Shown piece after piece: positions 40,127 through 49,093 of a stretch of DNA of 64,000 nt. The translations under genes and the position numbers were made by a program. Source of the stretch: Corallococcus sp. AS-1-6. GTDB lineage: Bacteria; Myxococcota; Myxococcia; Myxococcales; Myxococcaceae. The notes under the pieces are model-generated. The model had not been told where the DNA came from and made no database searches. It worked only from the letters and a program-made list of their open reading frames with translations. Location: positions 62,001 to 126,000 of the forward strand of contig NZ_JAIQDE010000026.1 of the NCBI RefSeq assembly GCF_020037015.1. The letters run 5' to 3'. Position 1 is the stretch's first letter, and every line of letters begins with the position of its first letter.

Positions 40127-41383
40127 TCACCCCGTCAGCCACGCGGACGCGCGGCCCAGGCCCTCCGCCACGGAGGTGAACGCGTCCGCCGTGCGCACCC
40201 GGTCCTCTCCGAAGCGCTTCACGTACAGCTCCCGCACCGCCGGAATCTGCGACGAGCCGCCCGTCAGGAAGACCGCGTCGATGTCCCGGGCCTCCGGGTG
40301 CTTCGCCAGCAGCCCCTCCGTGCACTGCGACAGCTCATCCAACAGCGTGCGGCTGGCCGCCTCGAACTCCGAGCGCGTCATCGGCTCGTGCAGGTGGATG
40401 CGCGCGTCCTCGAAGTCGATGGTCGCCACGTCCTCGCTCGACAGCTTCACCTTCGCCGCTTCAATCGCCCGGAACAGCCGGTAGCCCAGGTTGTCCATCA
40501 CCAGGTCGTAGAGCGCCTGGATCTCCGCCGGGTGGTCGCTCGTGTCGAGCATCACCTCCAGGAGCTCCTGCGTGGACTTCTCCCGGATGAAGGACATCTC
40601 GTGCCAGTTGAGCAGCTTCGCCAGCACGTGCTGCGGGATGGGCAGCCGCTTGTGGCTGAAGCCCTTCACCTTGTACGTGGACCCCGCCCCGAAGCGCGGC
40701 AGCAGCTTGTGCCGCATGATCTCCGCGTCGAACCGGTCACCACCGATGCGCACACCCGTGGACCCCACCACGTCCGGCTTGCGGTCCAGGTTCCCCCGGC
40801 GTGAGGGCCCCAGCCGCATCAACGTCAGGTCCGTCGTGCCGGCGCCGAAGTCCGCCACCAGCACCAGCTCGTCCTTCTCAAGCCGCGCCTCGTACGCGAG
40901 CGCCGCCGCGATGGGCTCAATCAGGAACTGCACGTGCGTGAAGCCCGCCAGCTCCGCCGCCTTGCGCAGCCGCTTCTCCGCCAGTGCGTCCGCCTCCGCG
41001 TCCGGCGTGAAGACCGCGGGCCGGCCCAGCACCACCGCGTCCGGCGGCTCGCCCAGGTGCGCCCCGGCCGCCTCGCGCACGCGGCGCAGCAGGATGGCCA
41101 CCAGGTCCTCGATGGTGAACGTGCGCCCCTTCACCTGCGTGGCCCGGAAGGACGAGCTGTGCAGGAAGGACTTCACGGACTGGATGAACCGGCCGTTGTT
41201 GTCCTCCAGGTAGCGCTGGATGGCGTCCGCGCCCGTGAAGACCTCCCGCTCCTCCTCCGCGAAGAAGAGCACGGAGCGGAACAGCCGGGGCTCCGCGGTG
41301 TGGGGCTGCAGCGGCAACACGGTGCCGTCCGGCAGTGCCAGGGCGGTGTTGCTGGTTCCGAAGTCGAGTCCGCAGGCGCGCAT
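40127..41383 (-). CDS. Hsp70-family chaperone-like protein, YegD type
   Basis: A 418-residue protein that stops short of a DnaK substrate-binding domain. It has the actin-like ATPase motifs: CGLDFGTSNTALA (phosphate 1), LVADFGAGTTDLTLMRL (phosphate 2) and FLTGGSSQIPAVRELY (adenosine). LIEPIAAALAYEARLEKDE sits in the correct place between them. The length and order match YegD, the short Hsp70 homologue, rather than DnaK. It presumably binds ATP; the client is unknown. It is convergent with the TonB-receptor lipoprotein. Confidence 0.9.
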   Translation of the reverse strand: MRACGLDFGTSNTALALPDGTVLPLQPHTAEPRLFRSVLFFAEEEREVFTGADAIQRYLEDNNGRFIQSVKSFLHSSSFRATQVKGRTFTIEDLVAILLRRVREAAGAHLGEPPDAVVLGRPAVFTPDAEADALAEKRLRKAAELAGFTHVQFLIEPIAAALAYEARLEKDELVLVADFGAGTTDLTLMRLGPSRRGNLDRKPDVVGSTGVRIGGDRFDAEIMRHKLLPRFGAGSTYKVKGFSHKRLPIPQHVLAKLLNWHEMSFIREKSTQELLEVMLDTSDHPAEIQALYDLVMDNLGYRLFRAIEAAKVKLSSEDVATIDFEDARIHLHEPMTRSEFEAASRTLLDELSQCTEGLLAKHPEARDIDAVFLTGGSSQIPAVRELYVKRFGEDRVRTADAFTSVAEGLGRASAWLTG

Positions 41384-41542
41384 GGGGGGGCGCCCCTTAT
41401 CGCCATTCCTCCGGACGCGGTAGCCCCAAAGTGCTCCCCCGCCGTGGGGCGTGCGGCCAGGCGGGCGCCCGCCGCGGCATGGCTTGGCGCCTCACGGGCC
41501 ACCGCCATCTTTGCCCTGTCATCCCTTTGACAGGAGAACCGC

Positions 41543-42400
41543 ATGAAATCGCGCGCAGCATGGCTGGGTGCCGGAGTCGCCGCACTGGTGGTGGGCACCA
41601 CCGCCTGCCAGGACGGAGACCGCTCCCGCCAGGACTCCGAGGCGAAGGACACCCCCGGACAGCGGGTGGAGCAGGCCCAGCTCCAGTCGGAGAAGGCCTT
41701 CGACGACGCGCGTGACGCGCAGAAGGAGGCGTCCAGCCAGCAGCGCGAGGCCGCCCGCGCCCAGGAGGACGTGCAGCGCAAGCAGCAGGAGCTCCAGGAG
41801 GCCCAGGCCAAGGCCCAGAAGGAGGCCCAGGAGGCCCAGGCCAGCCAGCAGCAGGCGCAGGCGCGCACCCAGCAGGCCCAGTCCGTGGCCCAGCAGGCCC
41901 AGGCCAGCGCGCTGGCCGCCCAGCGCCAGGCGCAGCAGAACTTCGCCACCCAGCAGCAGCAGGCCTCCAACGAGAGCGCCGCCGCCAACCAGCGCCTCGC
42001 GGATGAGAGCGCCCAGCAGCAGCAGGCCGCGAACCAGAACGCCGCCACGCAGCAGGCCGCCATCGCGCGGAACTCGCAGGCCCCCACCGCGCAGGCCCCT
42101 CGACAGGAGCAGCAGATCTCCGGCGACGTGCTCAGCGCGAGCGCCCAGGAGGTGCTGGTGAGCCAGCGCGGCGAGCCCCAGGTGCGCCTGAAGGTGGGCC
42201 CCGGCACGCAGGTGCAGGTGGACGGCCGGGCCGCGAGCGCCGCGGACATCCAGGAGGGCGCGCAGGTCCGCGCCTCCTACCGCACGGACGCGAGCAGCGG
42301 CGAGCCGCAGGCCCTGCGCATCGACGCGACGTCCCGCGCGCAGCCGGCCGCGCCCGCACCGGCGGAGAGCGGCGAGTCCTCGCCCGGTGTGCCCCGGTAG
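41543..42400 (+). CDS. Coiled-coil, glutamine-rich lipoprotein
   Basis: A 285-residue lipoprotein (signal ending GTTAC). Residues 40-185 are a long coiled coil of Q, A, E and K, built from short repeats like QEAQAKAQ and QQAQARTQQAQ. At the DNA level the repeats are obvious (CAGGCCCAG and GCCCAGGAGG). The last 95 residues are a compact, probably beta domain (VLSASAQEVLVSQRGEPQVR), a P/A-rich end following. It may act as a spacer or stalk in the periplasm. It could be prone to slippage because of the repeats. A GC hairpin ends the gene. Confidence 0.8.
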   Translation: MKSRAAWLGAGVAALVVGTTACQDGDRSRQDSEAKDTPGQRVEQAQLQSEKAFDDARDAQKEASSQQREAARAQEDVQRKQQELQEAQAKAQKEAQEAQASQQQAQARTQQAQSVAQQAQASALAAQRQAQQNFATQQQQASNESAAANQRLADESAQQQQAANQNAATQQAAIARNSQAPTAQAPRQEQQISGDVLSASAQEVLVSQRGEPQVRLKVGPGTQVQVDGRAASAADIQEGAQVRASYRTDASSGEPQALRIDATSRAQPAAPAPAESGESSPGVPR

Positions 42401-42418
42401 GCGGGACTCCGGACATGC

Positions 42419-42466
42419 CACGGCCCCGTGCCTTCGCGCTTCCCAACGCGAGGGTCCGGGGCCGTG
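42419..42466. terminator. Bidirectional hairpin between convergent genes
   Basis: CACGGCCCCG (42419-42428) pairs with CGGGGCCGTG (42457-42466) across a 28-base loop region that has smaller pairing of its own. It sits between the stop of the coiled-coil lipoprotein and the stop of the sigma factor, and could terminate both. Confidence 0.55.
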
Positions 42467-42500
42467 CCGTGTCGCAGCCTTTTGACGAACTGTCGCGGGA

Positions 42501-43388
42501 CTACGCGGCCAGCTCGGCCTGGTCCAGGCCGGCCTCGGCCATCAGGTTGGCCAGCTCCGCCTTCAGCTTGTCCTTGGCGCGGATCTCCAACTGGCGGGCG
42601 CGCTCGCGGGAGAAGCCGAAGTGCTCGCCCAGCTCGCTCAGGGTCATCTCCGTGTCGCTCATCACGCGCTGCTCGATGATGAAGCGCTCGCGCGGGTCCA
42701 GGCGCATCAGCGCGCGCTGCACCAGGTTGCGGGTGAGGCCCGCCTGCTGCCGGTCGGCGACCTCGTCCGCGTGCGAGGCGGACTCGGACTCCACGAAGTC
42801 CAGGTGCGTGGCGTCGCCGTCCTCGCCCACCGGCGCGTCCAGGGACAGGTCCCGGCCGCCCATGCGCTGCTCCATCTCACGCACTTCCGTGGGCTTCACG
42901 TTCAGCTTCTTGGCGATTTCATCCGCGTTGACGATGTGGCCGTCGCCGGCGCCCAGCTTCTCCAGCTCGCGGCGCGTGCGGGCCAGGCTGAAGAACAGCC
43001 GGCGCTGCGCCTGCGTGGTGCCCAGCTTCACCAGGCTCCAGTTGCGCAGCACGTAGTTCTGGATGTACGCGCGGATCCACCACACCGCGTAGGAGATGAG
43101 GCGGATGCCCTTCTCCGGGTCGAACTTCTGCACCGCCTTCATCAGGCCGATGTTCGCCTCCTGGATGAGGTCGGACATCTTCAGGCCGTAGGAGCGGTAC
43201 TCGTAGGCGACCTTCACCACGAAGCGCAGGTTGCTCGTCACCAGCCGGTGGCCCGCGGACAGGTCACCCGCGCGGAAGGCGCGCGACAGCGTCTGCTCAT
43301 CCTGCGGGTTCAGCAGCGGGTACTGGTTGATCTCCGAGAGGTACGTGGAGAGCGAGTCAGCGGAAGAGAAGGAGTTGGAAGCCTGCAT
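42501..43388 (-). CDS. rpoH: RpoH-like (sigma-32 group) sigma factor, SigC type
   Basis: A 295-residue group 2 sigma factor. Region 2 shows [18 protein letters not shown] and [17 protein letters not shown], then [16 protein letters not shown]. The [10 protein letters not shown] stretch near residue 127 matches the RpoH box, which separates the heat-shock group from RpoD. Region 4 ends with [20 protein letters not shown], a helix-turn-helix for the -35 site. From memory, the length agrees with Myxococcus SigC (about 295 residues), so it may be that orthologue rather than a true RpoH. It should direct stress or developmental transcription. A sigma54-like promoter lies about 66-82 bases upstream. 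Confidence 0.92.
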   Translation of the reverse strand: MQASNSFSSADSLSTYLSEINQYPLLNPQDEQTLSRAFRAGDLSAGHRLVTSNLRFVVKVAYEYRSYGLKMSDLIQEANIGLMKAVQKFDPEKGIRLISYAVWWIRAYIQNYVLRNWSLVKLGTTQAQRRLFFSLARTRRELEKLGAGDGHIVNADEIAKKLNVKPTEVREMEQRMGGRDLSLDAPVGEDGDATHLDFVESESASHADEVADRQQAGLTRNLVQRALMRLDPRERFIIEQRVMSDTEMTLSELGEHFGFSRERARQLEIRAKDKLKAELANLMAEAGLDQAELAA

Positions 43389-43453
43389 GGGGGTCTCTCT
43401 CGGGGAAGAGGGCGGTGTGCGTGACCGCCGTTTGCTGCGACGGGGAGACCTTT

Positions 43454-43470
43454 AGCAACGCACGGGCCAA
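43454..43470 (-). promoter_or_regulatory. Sigma54-like -24/-12 promoter for the sigma factor
   Basis: Read on the minus strand the site is TTGGCCCGTGCGTTGCT. It has the invariant GG and GC pairs with exactly 10 bases between them, and 13 of the 15 non-N-equivalent positions fit a TTGGCACG-N4-TTGCT consensus, with C for A in the first block being the main mismatch. The start codon is about 66 bases downstream. Seen by eye only. Confidence 0.5.
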
Positions 43471-43662
43471 TGCCAGCCGACGGGCAACCTCAATGATTCC
43501 AGGGTGTTGCGCGAAACAGCTTCAATGCTTAGGGCGGAACCCGGCAGTTTTTACAGCGCCGGGTTTCGACACTTCTTCCGGATGCCTCGCAGGGAGGGTT
43601 GCCAACCCTGCGACCCGGACACAGGGCGGATCACATCCCCCAGGGCTGTGGGCCCGCCCCGG

Positions 43663-43687
43663 CCTCCCTGCCTGGAGCGCAGGGAGG
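43663..43687 (-). terminator. Hairpin after the LruC gene
   Basis: CCTCCCTG (43663-43670) pairs with CAGGGAGG (43680-43687) over a 9-base loop. It lies 25 bases past the stop of the LruC gene on the minus strand. There is no U-run. Confidence 0.5.
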
Positions 43688-43712
43688 CGGGGGTGCGGAG
43701 GTGAAGGCCGCG

Positions 43713-45445
43713 TCAGGGGGCCACGGGCTCGGAGACGTAGCCCACGTCCACGGTGACGATGGCGGGCAGGCAGCCGAAGCTCGCCCCCTGCGTCACCTGG
43801 GCCTTCCAGCAGAGCTGCTGCCCGGGCGTCCCGGAGACGTCCACGGTGGTCCCGGCCGCGCCCGGCGGCAGCGACAGGGGATGCCAGGTGGGCGTGGGGT
43901 TGGGGACGCACGTGCCCGCGCCGCACAGGCCGCAGTCGGTGGCCACCGCGTAGGTGACGCCGGCCGTGGCGTCGCAGCCCGTCCCCAGCACGTCGCGCTT
44001 GGTGAAGGACACCTGGGCAATCCGGCAGCTCGCGTCGTCCTGGCTGAGCACGCGCGAGCGCACGCGGCCCTCCTGGGTGCCGCGCAGCAGGAAGACGACG
44101 TCATTGAAGTCCCGGTCGCCGCCGCCCGGCATGTCCTCGAAGCCCATCAGCCACTGGCTGGGGGTGGAGGGCGAAGGCTGCATCAGCAGGTGCGGCATGT
44201 TGCCGTTGCCGGACGGGAGGACCCCGGCGGAGACCATGGGCAGGACGACGTTGTGGTAGGCGGGCTGCTGCAGGCGCGTGAGGGTGTCCGCGCTCAGCCA
44301 CCCGCACAGCCGCTGCGTGGAGTTGAGCACGGGGCAGGAGTTCATCTGGGGCAGGTCCGGGTTGCACAGGTCGCTGTACGCGCAGCCGATGTTCCGCTGC
44401 GCCACGGGCACCCGGCCCCTGGGGTCCTGGTCCAGGTTCCACCTCGCCTTGGAGAAGAACACCTGGATGGGGGACTTCAGGTGCAGGGTGCACTGCCCGG
44501 TGGAGGCCTTGCGCAGGCACGGGTAGACCCAGTCCTGGTCCAGGTCGTGGCGGGACTCGTACTGGGTCACCAGGAAGAAGACGAGCTCCTTCCCGGCGGG
44601 GACGACGCCCAGGTCCACGATGCGGTCGTTGGGGGTGATGCCCGGATCCGGGTTGACGGCCCTGAGGATGCCGTTCGCGTCGTACCGGGAGACGTCGTAG
44701 TCGGGGATGCCATCCTCCAGCGACTGGATGTCCGGGACGACGCCCAGTTGGTTGAAGGTCGTCGGGTCGTCGTCGTCGTCGGCCAGGAGGAACAGCAGGT
44801 GTCCCAGGCCCCGTTGGTTGTTGGAGGCGTGGGCGGGCTCCAGCAGGTTGGGGACGCGCGGATGGAGGCACAGGTCGCGTTGAGCGCCAGCTCGGGCTGG
44901 GTCAGCGTGACGCCTTGGGAGATGAAGGTCCGGGGCGCGCAGCGGCGGGCCGCCCCGATGTACGGGCGGGCCTGGGCGCCGGAGGGCGGCGCCAGGTTGT
45001 AGAGGTCCTCGTGCAGGTCCGCGATGCCGTTGCCATTGGCATCCACCAGCGTGTCATCCGATGAGTCCGGCGTGCCTTGCGTGTTCACGTAACCGCGCGC
45101 CACCAGGTCGTCGTAGAACACATAGCCGAGCGCGTGGCTGGCGCCCGCGGACTCGTGCACGAACGCCACCGACAGGCGCTGCTCATTGGGGAACAGGATG
45201 CGCTCGCTGGTCAGCGCTCCCTGATAGACGTTCAGGCGCAGCGGCCCTTCGGGCTGGAACACCATGTTCGAGACCTCGTCGAAGTCCGACGGCGTGAAGT
45301 CCGGCTGCCGGTCGACGTCCAGCGACTGCGTGAAGTCGAAGTCGAACAGCGCCTCCGTGGACAGGCCGTAGCCGTTGGTCACGGTGGCCCTCACCTGGGG
45401 CGGGCCGGCCACCAGGGCCGGAAGCGGGAAGCGTTTCAGGTGCAA
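43713..45445 (-). pseudogene. LruC/DUF4114-type protein with a one-base frameshift
   Basis: Two minus-strand frames make one protein of about 577 residues. The first (from a TTG at 45445) reads to about 44878, ending TQPELALNA. The second, in another frame, continues DLCLHPRVPNLLEPAHASN to the stop at 43713. Inserting one base near 44876-44879 (GCGAC read as GCGGAC) joins them smoothly. The late part has the diagnostic MGFEDMPGGGDRDFNDVVF, a LruC/DUF4114 signature with calcium-binding Asp residues, plus several Cys. The DDDDD stretch fits such proteins. Members are exported surface or matrix proteins, but the 5' end lacks a clear signal peptide. A sequencing slip is possible. Confidence 0.7.
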
Positions 45446-45521
45446 GGACAGCCCCCCTCGGGATGGAACGGCCCCGAGGGTCTACCAGAAATGCCTGACA
45501 GGATGATTGTGCCCGGGTGCG

Positions 45522-46409
45522 TCAGGTCAATGCCTTGCGCAGCCGCTTGGGAATGGCCTCCGCGTGCCAGCGCTGCACCTCGCGGGCGATTTGAGCGGAC
45601 CGCTCCGCGCGCTCGTCGCGGGCCTGGGGCAGCAGCTTTCGCGCGGCCTTGCGCTGGCCGGGCGGGGCCTCGGCGGCGGCGCGCTCGAAGAGCTCCAGGC
45701 GCACGTCCGCGTCGTGCAGCTCGCCCAGGCCGTCCTGGAGCGGCACCAGGACCTCCAGGAGCGCGCTCACGGTGCGGCGGAAGGCGGGCTGGAAGATCTC
45801 CAGCTCGTAGCGCAGCTTCTTCAGGTCCTTGCGCAGGGCGTGCGCGGAGGCGGCGTCCGGCGCGTCCGCGTAGCGCTCCAGGCGCTTCTCCACGCGGCGC
45901 AGGCGCTGGCGCAGGTGGCTGCGCACGCCCTTGCCGGCGAAGCGGTGGGGGTCCTCCAGCGTGTCCAGCTTCTTCAGGAGGCGCGGCACGGTGCGGTCCG
46001 TCCAGCGCTCCAGCTCCGCGCGCAGCTTCTTCTCCTTGGACTTCAGGCCGGACAGGTGGGACTCGCGCAGGCCGGCCAGCGCCTTGCCCGCGTCCTTCTT
46101 GCCCTTCGCGGCGGTGTCCAGCCACTGGTCCTGGACGTGCAAATCCCTCACGTCGCCCAGCGCGTCCTGGAGGCGCTTCACGTCCGCCTCCAGCCGGGTG
46201 AGCTTGCCGGTGGCCTGGAACACCTGGAGCGCGGCGCGCAGGCGGCGGGTGGCCACGCGCATGTCGTGCACGCCGTCCTCGTCCAGCTCCCCGTCCAGTT
46301 GGCTCTCCGGGTGGCGCACGTCCGCGAGCCGGCCGGCGAGGATGCGGCGGGCGGCGTCGCCCAGCGCGGTGTCGGGGCCCAGGCCCCGGATGGGAGTGGG
46401 AGGGGGCAT
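45522..46409 (-). CDS. CHAD-domain protein
   Basis: A 295-residue, entirely helical, highly basic and acidic protein. It has the CHAD pattern of repeated histidines and basic residues (VHDMRVATRRLRAALQVF near 48-65, then HALRKDLKKLRYELEIFQPA). The CHAD domain binds inorganic polyphosphate through these His, Arg and Lys residues. There is no CYTH or triphosphate-tunnel partner domain. It lies 6 bases downstream of the inorganic pyrophosphatase gene on the same strand, so the two are probably in one operon concerned with polyphosphate or pyrophosphate. Confidence 0.9.
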   Translation of the reverse strand: MPPPTPIRGLGPDTALGDAARRILAGRLADVRHPESQLDGELDEDGVHDMRVATRRLRAALQVFQATGKLTRLEADVKRLQDALGDVRDLHVQDQWLDTAAKGKKDAGKALAGLRESHLSGLKSKEKKLRAELERWTDRTVPRLLKKLDTLEDPHRFAGKGVRSHLRQRLRRVEKRLERYADAPDAASAHALRKDLKKLRYELEIFQPAFRRTVSALLEVLVPLQDGLGELHDADVRLELFERAAAEAPPGQRKAARKLLPQARDERAERSAQIAREVQRWHAEAIPKRLRKALT

Positions 46410-46415
46410 GGCGGG

Positions 46416-46955
46416 TCAGTCCTCCTTCAAGGCGTATTGCTGGACCATGCGCTCGGCGGCGTCCGGGCCTTCCCAGCCGAGGATGCGCGCGTCCTTGTCC
46501 GCGAAGTGCACCACCGCGAGGAAGAAGTGCTCCAATTCCTCGCGCTCGCGCCGGGACAGGTCCTGATAGGAATTGAGGTGGTCCGAGCGCAGGGCGTTCA
46601 CCGGGACGAGCAGCAGGCGGTCATTGCGCTCGCGCTCGCCGTTGGTCGCGCCCCGAGGCTTCTGGTCCACCAGGAGCACGCCCAGTGCCCGGCAGGGCAG
46701 CACCACGCCGGGCCAGGTGGGCACGTCCCAGTACACCAGCGCGTCCAGCGGGTCTCCGTCCGGGCCCTTCGTGCTGGGGATGAAGCCCCAGTCGAAGGGG
46801 TAGCGGAAGCCTCGCGTCAGCGGCCGGGACAGCGTGAAGGCCTGGAGCTTCGGGTCGTATTTCAACTTCACCGTCGAACCGCGGGGCGACTCGACGACGA
46901 CGTGCAACGCATCCTGTTCGCCGCGCAGGGGCAGGCGGGTGAAGTCGGTGGCCAT
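46416..46955 (-). CDS. ppa: Inorganic pyrophosphatase, family I
   Basis: A 179-residue cytoplasmic enzyme that hydrolyses pyrophosphate to phosphate. The family I signature is visible in FRYPFDWGFIPSTKGPDGDP, followed by LDALVYWDVP; the Asp residues of DGDPLD bind Mg2+. KLKYDP near residue 30 has the conserved Lys and Tyr. The length is close to the usual 170-180 residues. The downstream CHAD gene is 6 bases away. I am confident of the family; activity as a general soluble PPase is inferred. Confidence 0.93.
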   Translation of the reverse strand: MATDFTRLPLRGEQDALHVVVESPRGSTVKLKYDPKLQAFTLSRPLTRGFRYPFDWGFIPSTKGPDGDPLDALVYWDVPTWPGVVLPCRALGVLLVDQKPRGATNGERERNDRLLLVPVNALRSDHLNSYQDLSRREREELEHFFLAVVHFADKDARILGWEGPDAAERMVQQYALKED

Positions 46956-47031
46956 GGACCCTCAGGCTGGGGTCGCCCTTCCGCCTCCGGCAAGTGCCCC
47001 CGTGCCGGGAGTTTCACTCGCCAACCCTGGC

Positions 47032-47532
47032 TCAGTGCAGGGGCGGGCCCGGGGTCAGCTCCGCCTGACGGCGCGCCACCAGCTTGCGCGTGGCGCGGGC
47101 CGCGGCCAGTCCCCCCAACGTGTACCAGGCCACCGTGAGCAGGGACGTGGATGGGCGGGCCTGGGATGGCTTGCGGCCCAATCCCAGCTTCGGAGGCAGC
47201 ACCACCGCGCCCAGGCCGGCGAGCAGGCCCAGCATCGCGCCGCGCAGGTACGGCCGCCTGGGGCGCCCCAGGGCCACGAGCGAGAAGAACAGCCCGTTGG
47301 ACAGCAGGTCGCCCACCAGGGTCTGGCGATGCAGCCGGCGCCCCTTCGCGGGCTCGCCGCCGAAGAAACGGATGCCCTTCTCCAGCGAGCGCATGCCCAG
47401 CACGTCCATGCGCGGCGGGTGCTTCAACACGCGCCGGGCGCTCTCGTGGACCAGCGTGAGCGCGGCGGCGCCATGGAGGCCAGGACCCAGGGCGCGGAAC
47501 ACGATGCGGGGCGGAGCAGGAGGTTCAATCAT
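47032..47532 (-). CDS. Hypothetical membrane protein (166 aa)
   Basis: A 166-residue protein. I chose the ATG at 47532 (MIEPPAPPRI) over an in-frame ATG at 47550. It has hydrophobic segments near residues 75-90 (LSNGLFFSLVALG) and 95-112 (LRGAMLGLLAGLGAVVLPP), and a third near 130-145 (SLLTVAWYTLGGLAAA). Charged termini suggest an inner-membrane protein. The gene lies between SelO and the PPase on the same strand, with about 76 bases on either side. The function is unknown. Confidence 0.7.
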   Translation of the reverse strand: MIEPPAPPRIVFRALGPGLHGAAALTLVHESARRVLKHPPRMDVLGMRSLEKGIRFFGGEPAKGRRLHRQTLVGDLLSNGLFFSLVALGRPRRPYLRGAMLGLLAGLGAVVLPPKLGLGRKPSQARPSTSLLTVAWYTLGGLAAARATRKLVARRQAELTPGPPLH

Positions 47533-47608
47533 GCCTCCCAAGCTAGGCACCGCGCGCCCGGGACTCCCGCCCCCGTGCGCCCGCCCGCATGCCCGGCATG
47601 CAGGCCCG

Positions 47609-49075
47609 TCAGGAGCTGCAGCTCACCACCAGGTGCCGGCCCCACGTGGGCGGCGAGGCCGCGTAGGCCTCCTGTCCGGGGTGCTCGTCGAAGGGCGCGG
47701 ACACCAGCGCGAGCACGCGGTCCACCTCCGCGAAGTCCCCCTCCTGCGCCCGGGCGATGGCCTGCTGCGCCACCCAGTTGCGCAGGACGTACTTCGGGTT
47801 CACGCGGTCCAGGCTCGCGTGGCGCTCGGCGTCCACGCTCCCCTCCGCCTCCAGCCGCGCGCGGTAGCGCTCCGCCCACCCGTCGAAGCCCTCCGGCGGC
47901 AGGAAGGGGTCGCGGAGCGCGTCGTTGCGCGCCCCGGGGCGGGAGTCGAACCGGTTCAGCGCGCGGAAGAAGCGCGTGTAGTCCACGTGCGAGCCGGCCA
48001 TCAGCGCGAACAGGTCCTCCAGCAGCGCGCGGTCCTCGTCGCGGGCCTCCTTCAGGCCCAGCTTCTCTCGCATGTGCGTGAGGAAGTGCCGCGCGAACGT
48101 GGGCTGGAAGAGGGTCAGCGTGGCGCGCGCCTCGTCCTCGGTGATGAGCGTGAGCAGCGCCTCTCCCAGGCAGGCCAGGTTCCACAGCGCCACGCGCGGC
48201 TGCTGGTCGAACGCGTAGCGGCCCTGATGGTCGGAGTGGTTGCAGACGAAGCCGGGGTCGAAGTCGTCCAGGAAGCCATAGGGGCCGTAGTCCAGCGTGA
48301 GCCCCAGGATGGACATGTTGTCCGTGTTCATCACGCCGTGCGCGAAGCCCACCGCCTGCCAGCGCGCGACGAGCCGAGCGGTGCGCTCCACCACCTCCGC
48401 GAAGAAGCGCGCGTGGCGGCCCTCCTGGCCCGCCAGGTGCGGGAAGTGCTCGGCGATGACGTGGTCCGCGAGCGTGGCCACGTGGCCGGGCTGCTCGGTG
48501 TGGTGGAAGAACTCGAAGGTGCCGAAGCGCACGTGCGACGGGGAGAGGCGCACCAGCATGGCGCCGGTCTCCACGTCCTCGCGGTACACCGGCGTGCGGC
48601 TGCCCAGGATGCACAGGGCCCGCGTGGTGGGGATGCCCAGCGCGTGCAGGGCCTCGCCGGCCAGGTACTCGCGCACGGTGGAGCGCAGCACCGCGCGCCC
48701 GTCACCGCCTCGCGAGAAGGGCGTGGGCCCGCCGCCCTTCAGGTGCAGGTCCCACTTGCCTCCGTCCGGGCCTCTCGCCTCGCCCAGGAGCAGCGCGCGG
48801 CCGTCCCCCAGGCGCGGCACGTACACGCCGAACTGGTGCCCCGCGTACACCATGGCCAGGGGCTCCATGCCGGGCAGCGGCGTGGCCCCGCCGAACACGC
48901 GCGCGAACTCCGGGCGCGCGGCCTCCTCCTCGTCCAATCCCAACAGCCGCAGGGCCGCCGGGTTCACGCTCACCACGTGCGCGTCCGGGAAGGGCGCGGG
49001 GGCCACCCGGGCGGCGAACCCGGGCGGCAGGCGGGCATAGCTGTTGTCGAAGACGAGCTGTTCGAGCGAGGCCAT
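47609..49075 (-). CDS. selO: SelO/YdiU-family protein adenylyltransferase
   Basis: A 488-residue pseudokinase-fold protein. SelO transfers AMP to Ser, Thr or Tyr of target proteins. It has the family blocks: FDNSYARLPPGFAARV at the N-terminus, YAGHQFGVYVPRLGDGRA, LKGGGPTPFSRGGDGRAVLR, and HGVMNTDNMSILGLTLDYGP with the catalytic Asn/Asp. The C-terminus ends VVSCSS, where many eukaryotic homologues have selenocysteine and bacteria have Cys. The start is the ATG at 49075. AMP transfer usually protects against oxidative stress. Confidence 0.93.
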   Translation of the reverse strand: MASLEQLVFDNSYARLPPGFAARVAPAPFPDAHVVSVNPAALRLLGLDEEEAARPEFARVFGGATPLPGMEPLAMVYAGHQFGVYVPRLGDGRALLLGEARGPDGGKWDLHLKGGGPTPFSRGGDGRAVLRSTVREYLAGEALHALGIPTTRALCILGSRTPVYREDVETGAMLVRLSPSHVRFGTFEFFHHTEQPGHVATLADHVIAEHFPHLAGQEGRHARFFAEVVERTARLVARWQAVGFAHGVMNTDNMSILGLTLDYGPYGFLDDFDPGFVCNHSDHQGRYAFDQQPRVALWNLACLGEALLTLITEDEARATLTLFQPTFARHFLTHMREKLGLKEARDEDRALLEDLFALMAGSHVDYTRFFRALNRFDSRPGARNDALRDPFLPPEGFDGWAERYRARLEAEGSVDAERHASLDRVNPKYVLRNWVAQQAIARAQEGDFAEVDRVLALVSAPFDEHPGQEAYAASPPTWGRHLVVSCSS

Positions 49076-49093
49076 GGATGGACACAACAGACG

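Larger units (their letters stand above)
43389..43712. other. Intergenic region upstream of the sigma factor
   Basis: A 324-base gap with no gene. It holds a sigma54-like promoter for the sigma factor (43454-43470), a CG-rich hairpin near the upstream end (43663-43687) that probably ends the LruC gene, and a moderately AT-rich stretch around 43540-43560. No small RNA is evident. Confidence 0.6.
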
